NCBI GenBank assembly: GCA_024401945.1
Contig: JAKSKC010000054.1
Location: forward strand, 1-8,989
Length of the DNA: 8,989 nucleotides
Source of the DNA: Bacteroidales bacterium
GTDB lineage: Bacteria > Bacteroidota > Bacteroidia > Bacteroidales > UBA932
Direction of reading: 5' to 3'
Shown: piece by piece, positions 7,724-8,989 of the stretch
Numbering within the stretch: position 1 is the first letter of the stretch
Layout: every line of letters starts with the position of its first letter
The notes under the pieces: model-generated
Databases searched by the model: none
Told to the model about the DNA's origin: nothing
Seen by the model: the letters and a program-made list of their open reading frames with translations, nothing else
Translations under genes and position numbers: made by a program

Positions 7724-8253
7724 ATTGAAATGTTTTTGCGGACCTTGTCCTTGTCGGACATTATAACTTTGTCGGCAGGCACTCCCCAGTCGATTCCAAG
7801 GGACGGATCCATTGCCTGGATACCGTCTTCGGCCTCCGGATGATAATAATCGTCACATTTATACTGGAAAACCGCCTCCGGGCTCAGCACGGAGAAACCG
7901 TGTGCCATCCCCTTCGGAATGAAGAACATCCTGTGATTTTCCTCGCTCAACTCCACTGAAACGTGCTTTCCAAAAGTAGGAGATCCCGGACGGAGGTCAA
8001 CGGCCACATCCAGGACCCTGCCGCGTACGCAGCGGACAAGCTTGGCCTGCGAATACGGCGCTTTCTGGAAATGAAGTCCCCTGACGACACCATAGCTTGA
8101 TTTGCTCTGGTTGTCCTGACAGAAATGGACAGGACCCAGGACTTTTTCGAATTCCCTTTCCGAAAAGCTCTCATAAAAATAACCGCGGGAATCGGCGAAC
8201 ACTTTTGGAGTGATGATATAAACACCTTCAATCTCCGTTTTCTCGAAAGTCAT
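7720..8253 (-). CDS. rfbC: dTDP-4-dehydrorhamnose 3,5-epimerase
   Basis: A 177-residue cytoplasmic cupin-fold enzyme, of normal length, that epimerises dTDP-4-keto-6-deoxyglucose at C3 and C5. This is the third step of dTDP-L-rhamnose synthesis for surface polysaccharide. Visible motifs are FADSRGYFYESF (19-30), QDNQSKSSYGVVRGLHFQ (46-63) with the catalytic His61, QAKLVRC (69-75) with Lys71, GRVLDVAVDLR (78-88), FIPKGMAHGFSVLS (111-124), the active-site Tyr131 region (FQYKCDDYYHP) and the terminal SDKDK, with Asp169 as the likely partner of His61. All key residues are present. The start lies 8 nt after the nucleotidase stop, and the stop overlaps the amidohydrolase start. No rfbA, rfbB or rfbD gene is beside it in the window, so the rest of the pathway must lie elsewhere or beyond the right edge, upstream of the nucleotidase. 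Epimerases for other dTDP sugars share this fold, so rhamnose is the likeliest but not the only pathway. Confidence 0.93.
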   Translation of the reverse strand: MTFEKTEIEGVYIITPKVFADSRGYFYESFSEREFEKVLGPVHFCQDNQSKSSYGVVRGLHFQKAPYSQAKLVRCVRGRVLDVAVDLRPGSPTFGKHVSVELSEENHRMFFIPKGMAHGFSVLSPEAVFQYKCDDYYHPEAEDGIQAMDPSLGIDWGVPADKVIMSDKDKVRKNISI

Positions 8254-8261
8254 AGGCAGTA

Positions 8262-8989
8262 TCAGTCAAAAAGAAGTTTCATATCTGCATCGATCCTCTC
8301 CGCTGCGCCGTCTCCGGTAAACAGCCAGAAACCGAGCAGTTCCCGGTCATCCGTCAGTTCAGACGAAACCAGTATGTTGCTTTTGAAGAAATCGTATATC
8401 AGGTCCCTGATCTCAGGGTAGCGGTCGACCACTATCCCGTCGAGTTCATTAGCCGGGATCCCGGCGCCATTGATGATTGTTCCGCCACCCCCGCTGGCGC
8501 GGTAGGAGGTCATGGCCACGGTATAGCTGCCCTCCGGGTCGAAATCCGAGCCGTCGGCGAAGGATTCTATGACGACCCTCTCCCCCATCGGCGCGAAGAC
8601 ATCAACGTGGTACAGCAGTCCGGATGCGGAATCGAAATTGTAGCTCCTGTTGTCGAAGGACCATCCGGACGCCCCTGTCCTCTCATCCGGATTCTTGTGT
8701 ATCTTCAGCACGTGTCCGTCCTCCCCTCCGATCCAGAGGTTGTAGGAATATTCGAGATAATCCTTGATCTGCCTTCCGGTCATCCTGACCTTGAACAGCT
8801 GGTTCTCATAAGGATATATCTTGAACAGGTCATTATACAGGACCTTCCCGCCGTTGATGGTGCCGTCATAGGTCAGAGGAGCGGCGAACGAGACATCCGC
8901 GCCCGTAGCCATGAGCTGGACGGTGTGGATGAGGTTCATATAATCGCACATCCCCCTGTAGGATTCCCTTGTGTACAGCGGCACGGTCA
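8262..8989 (-). CDS. CpdB/UshA-like 5'-nucleotidase (2',3'-cyclic phosphodiesterase family), C-terminal domain, cut by window edge
   Basis: This is the C-terminal 5'_nucleotid_C domain of a periplasmic nucleotidase. It binds the nucleotide base and, with an N-terminal calcineurin-like metallophosphoesterase domain, removes phosphate from nucleotides or opens 2',3'-cyclic nucleotides. Numbering from the codon at 8984, the landmarks are NLIHTVQLMATGADVSFAAP (17-36), the core YPYENQLFKVRMTGRQIKDY (57-76) followed by LE, the aromatic FDSASGLLYHVDV (117-129), and YTVAMTSYRASGGGG (154-168). The last is close to the substrate-binding YRASGG segment of CpdB-type enzymes. The reading frame is open to the right edge, so the GTG at 8984 is not the real start, and the metallophosphoesterase half should lie just beyond. 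A separately encoded C-terminal domain protein is possible, since the N-terminal half is not visible. It is the first visible gene of the minus-strand run and ends 8 nt before rfbC. Expected location is the periplasm or cell surface. Confidence 0.85.
   Translation of the reverse strand, partial: TVPLYTRESYRGMCDYMNLIHTVQLMATGADVSFAAPLTYDGTINGGKVLYNDLFKIYPYENQLFKVRMTGRQIKDYLEYSYNLWIGGEDGHVLKIHKNPDERTGASGWSFDNRSYNFDSASGLLYHVDVFAPMGERVVIESFADGSDFDPEGSYTVAMTSYRASGGGGTIINGAGIPANELDGIVVDRYPEIRDLIYDFFKSNILVSSELTDDRELLGFWLFTGDGAAERIDADMKLLFD

Noticed and set aside
8982..8984. GTG as the start of a free-standing 240-residue nucleotidase-domain protein
   Set aside because: The frame is open to the right edge, there is no signal peptide after this codon, and the known family architecture has a metallophosphoesterase domain upstream.

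Overview
The window looks like ordinary chromosomal DNA from a member of the Bacteroidales (Bacteroidota), of moderate GC content (roughly 50-55% by eye). The reasons are the gene set (a NagZ-type glycoside hydrolase family 3 protein exported by its own signal peptide, an M13 peptidase made as a lipoprotein, a KefB-like antiporter with two RCK_C domains, and a CpdB/UshA-type nucleotidase) and the scarcity of Shine-Dalgarno sites in front of most starts. The genus cannot be read from this sequence alone. There are no RNA genes, CRISPR arrays, insertion sequences or long repeats that I can see, and no gene-free stretch longer than about 70 bases.

Layout: the left edge (1-425, + strand) holds the C-terminal part of a MATE-family efflux protein running rightwards. 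It converges on a run of six minus-strand genes that fills the rest of the window. In transcription order (right to left) these are: the C-terminal part of a CpdB/UshA-like periplasmic nucleotidase (cut by the right edge), rfbC (dTDP-4-dehydrorhamnose 3,5-epimerase), an MtaD-type amidohydrolase (5'-methylthioadenosine/S-adenosylhomocysteine deaminase family), a CPA2 cation:proton antiporter, an exported GH3 beta-N-acetylhexosaminidase, and a lipoprotein M13 metallopeptidase. Successive gaps are 8 nt, a 4-nt overlap (ATGA), a 1-nt overlap (TGATG), 4 nt and 20 nt. This is the geometry of a single operon whose promoter lies beyond the right edge.

The operon mixes compartments: the nucleotidase, GH3 and M13 products act outside the cytoplasm, the antiporter sits in the inner membrane, and the epimerase and deaminase are cytoplasmic. 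A loose envelope/scavenging theme (nucleotide dephosphorylation plus nucleoside deamination; glycan and peptide trimming; a deoxysugar for surface polysaccharide) is possible, but the operon may be only a housekeeping mixture. I see no convincing undescribed system.

The most unusual signal is at the extreme left end. Bases 1-54, read in frame 1, give a formylglycine-generating-enzyme-like signature (LPTExxWEYAC) that is out of frame with the MATE protein and has more typical codon use than the MATE frame there. This suggests a chimeric join or rearrangement close to position 50.
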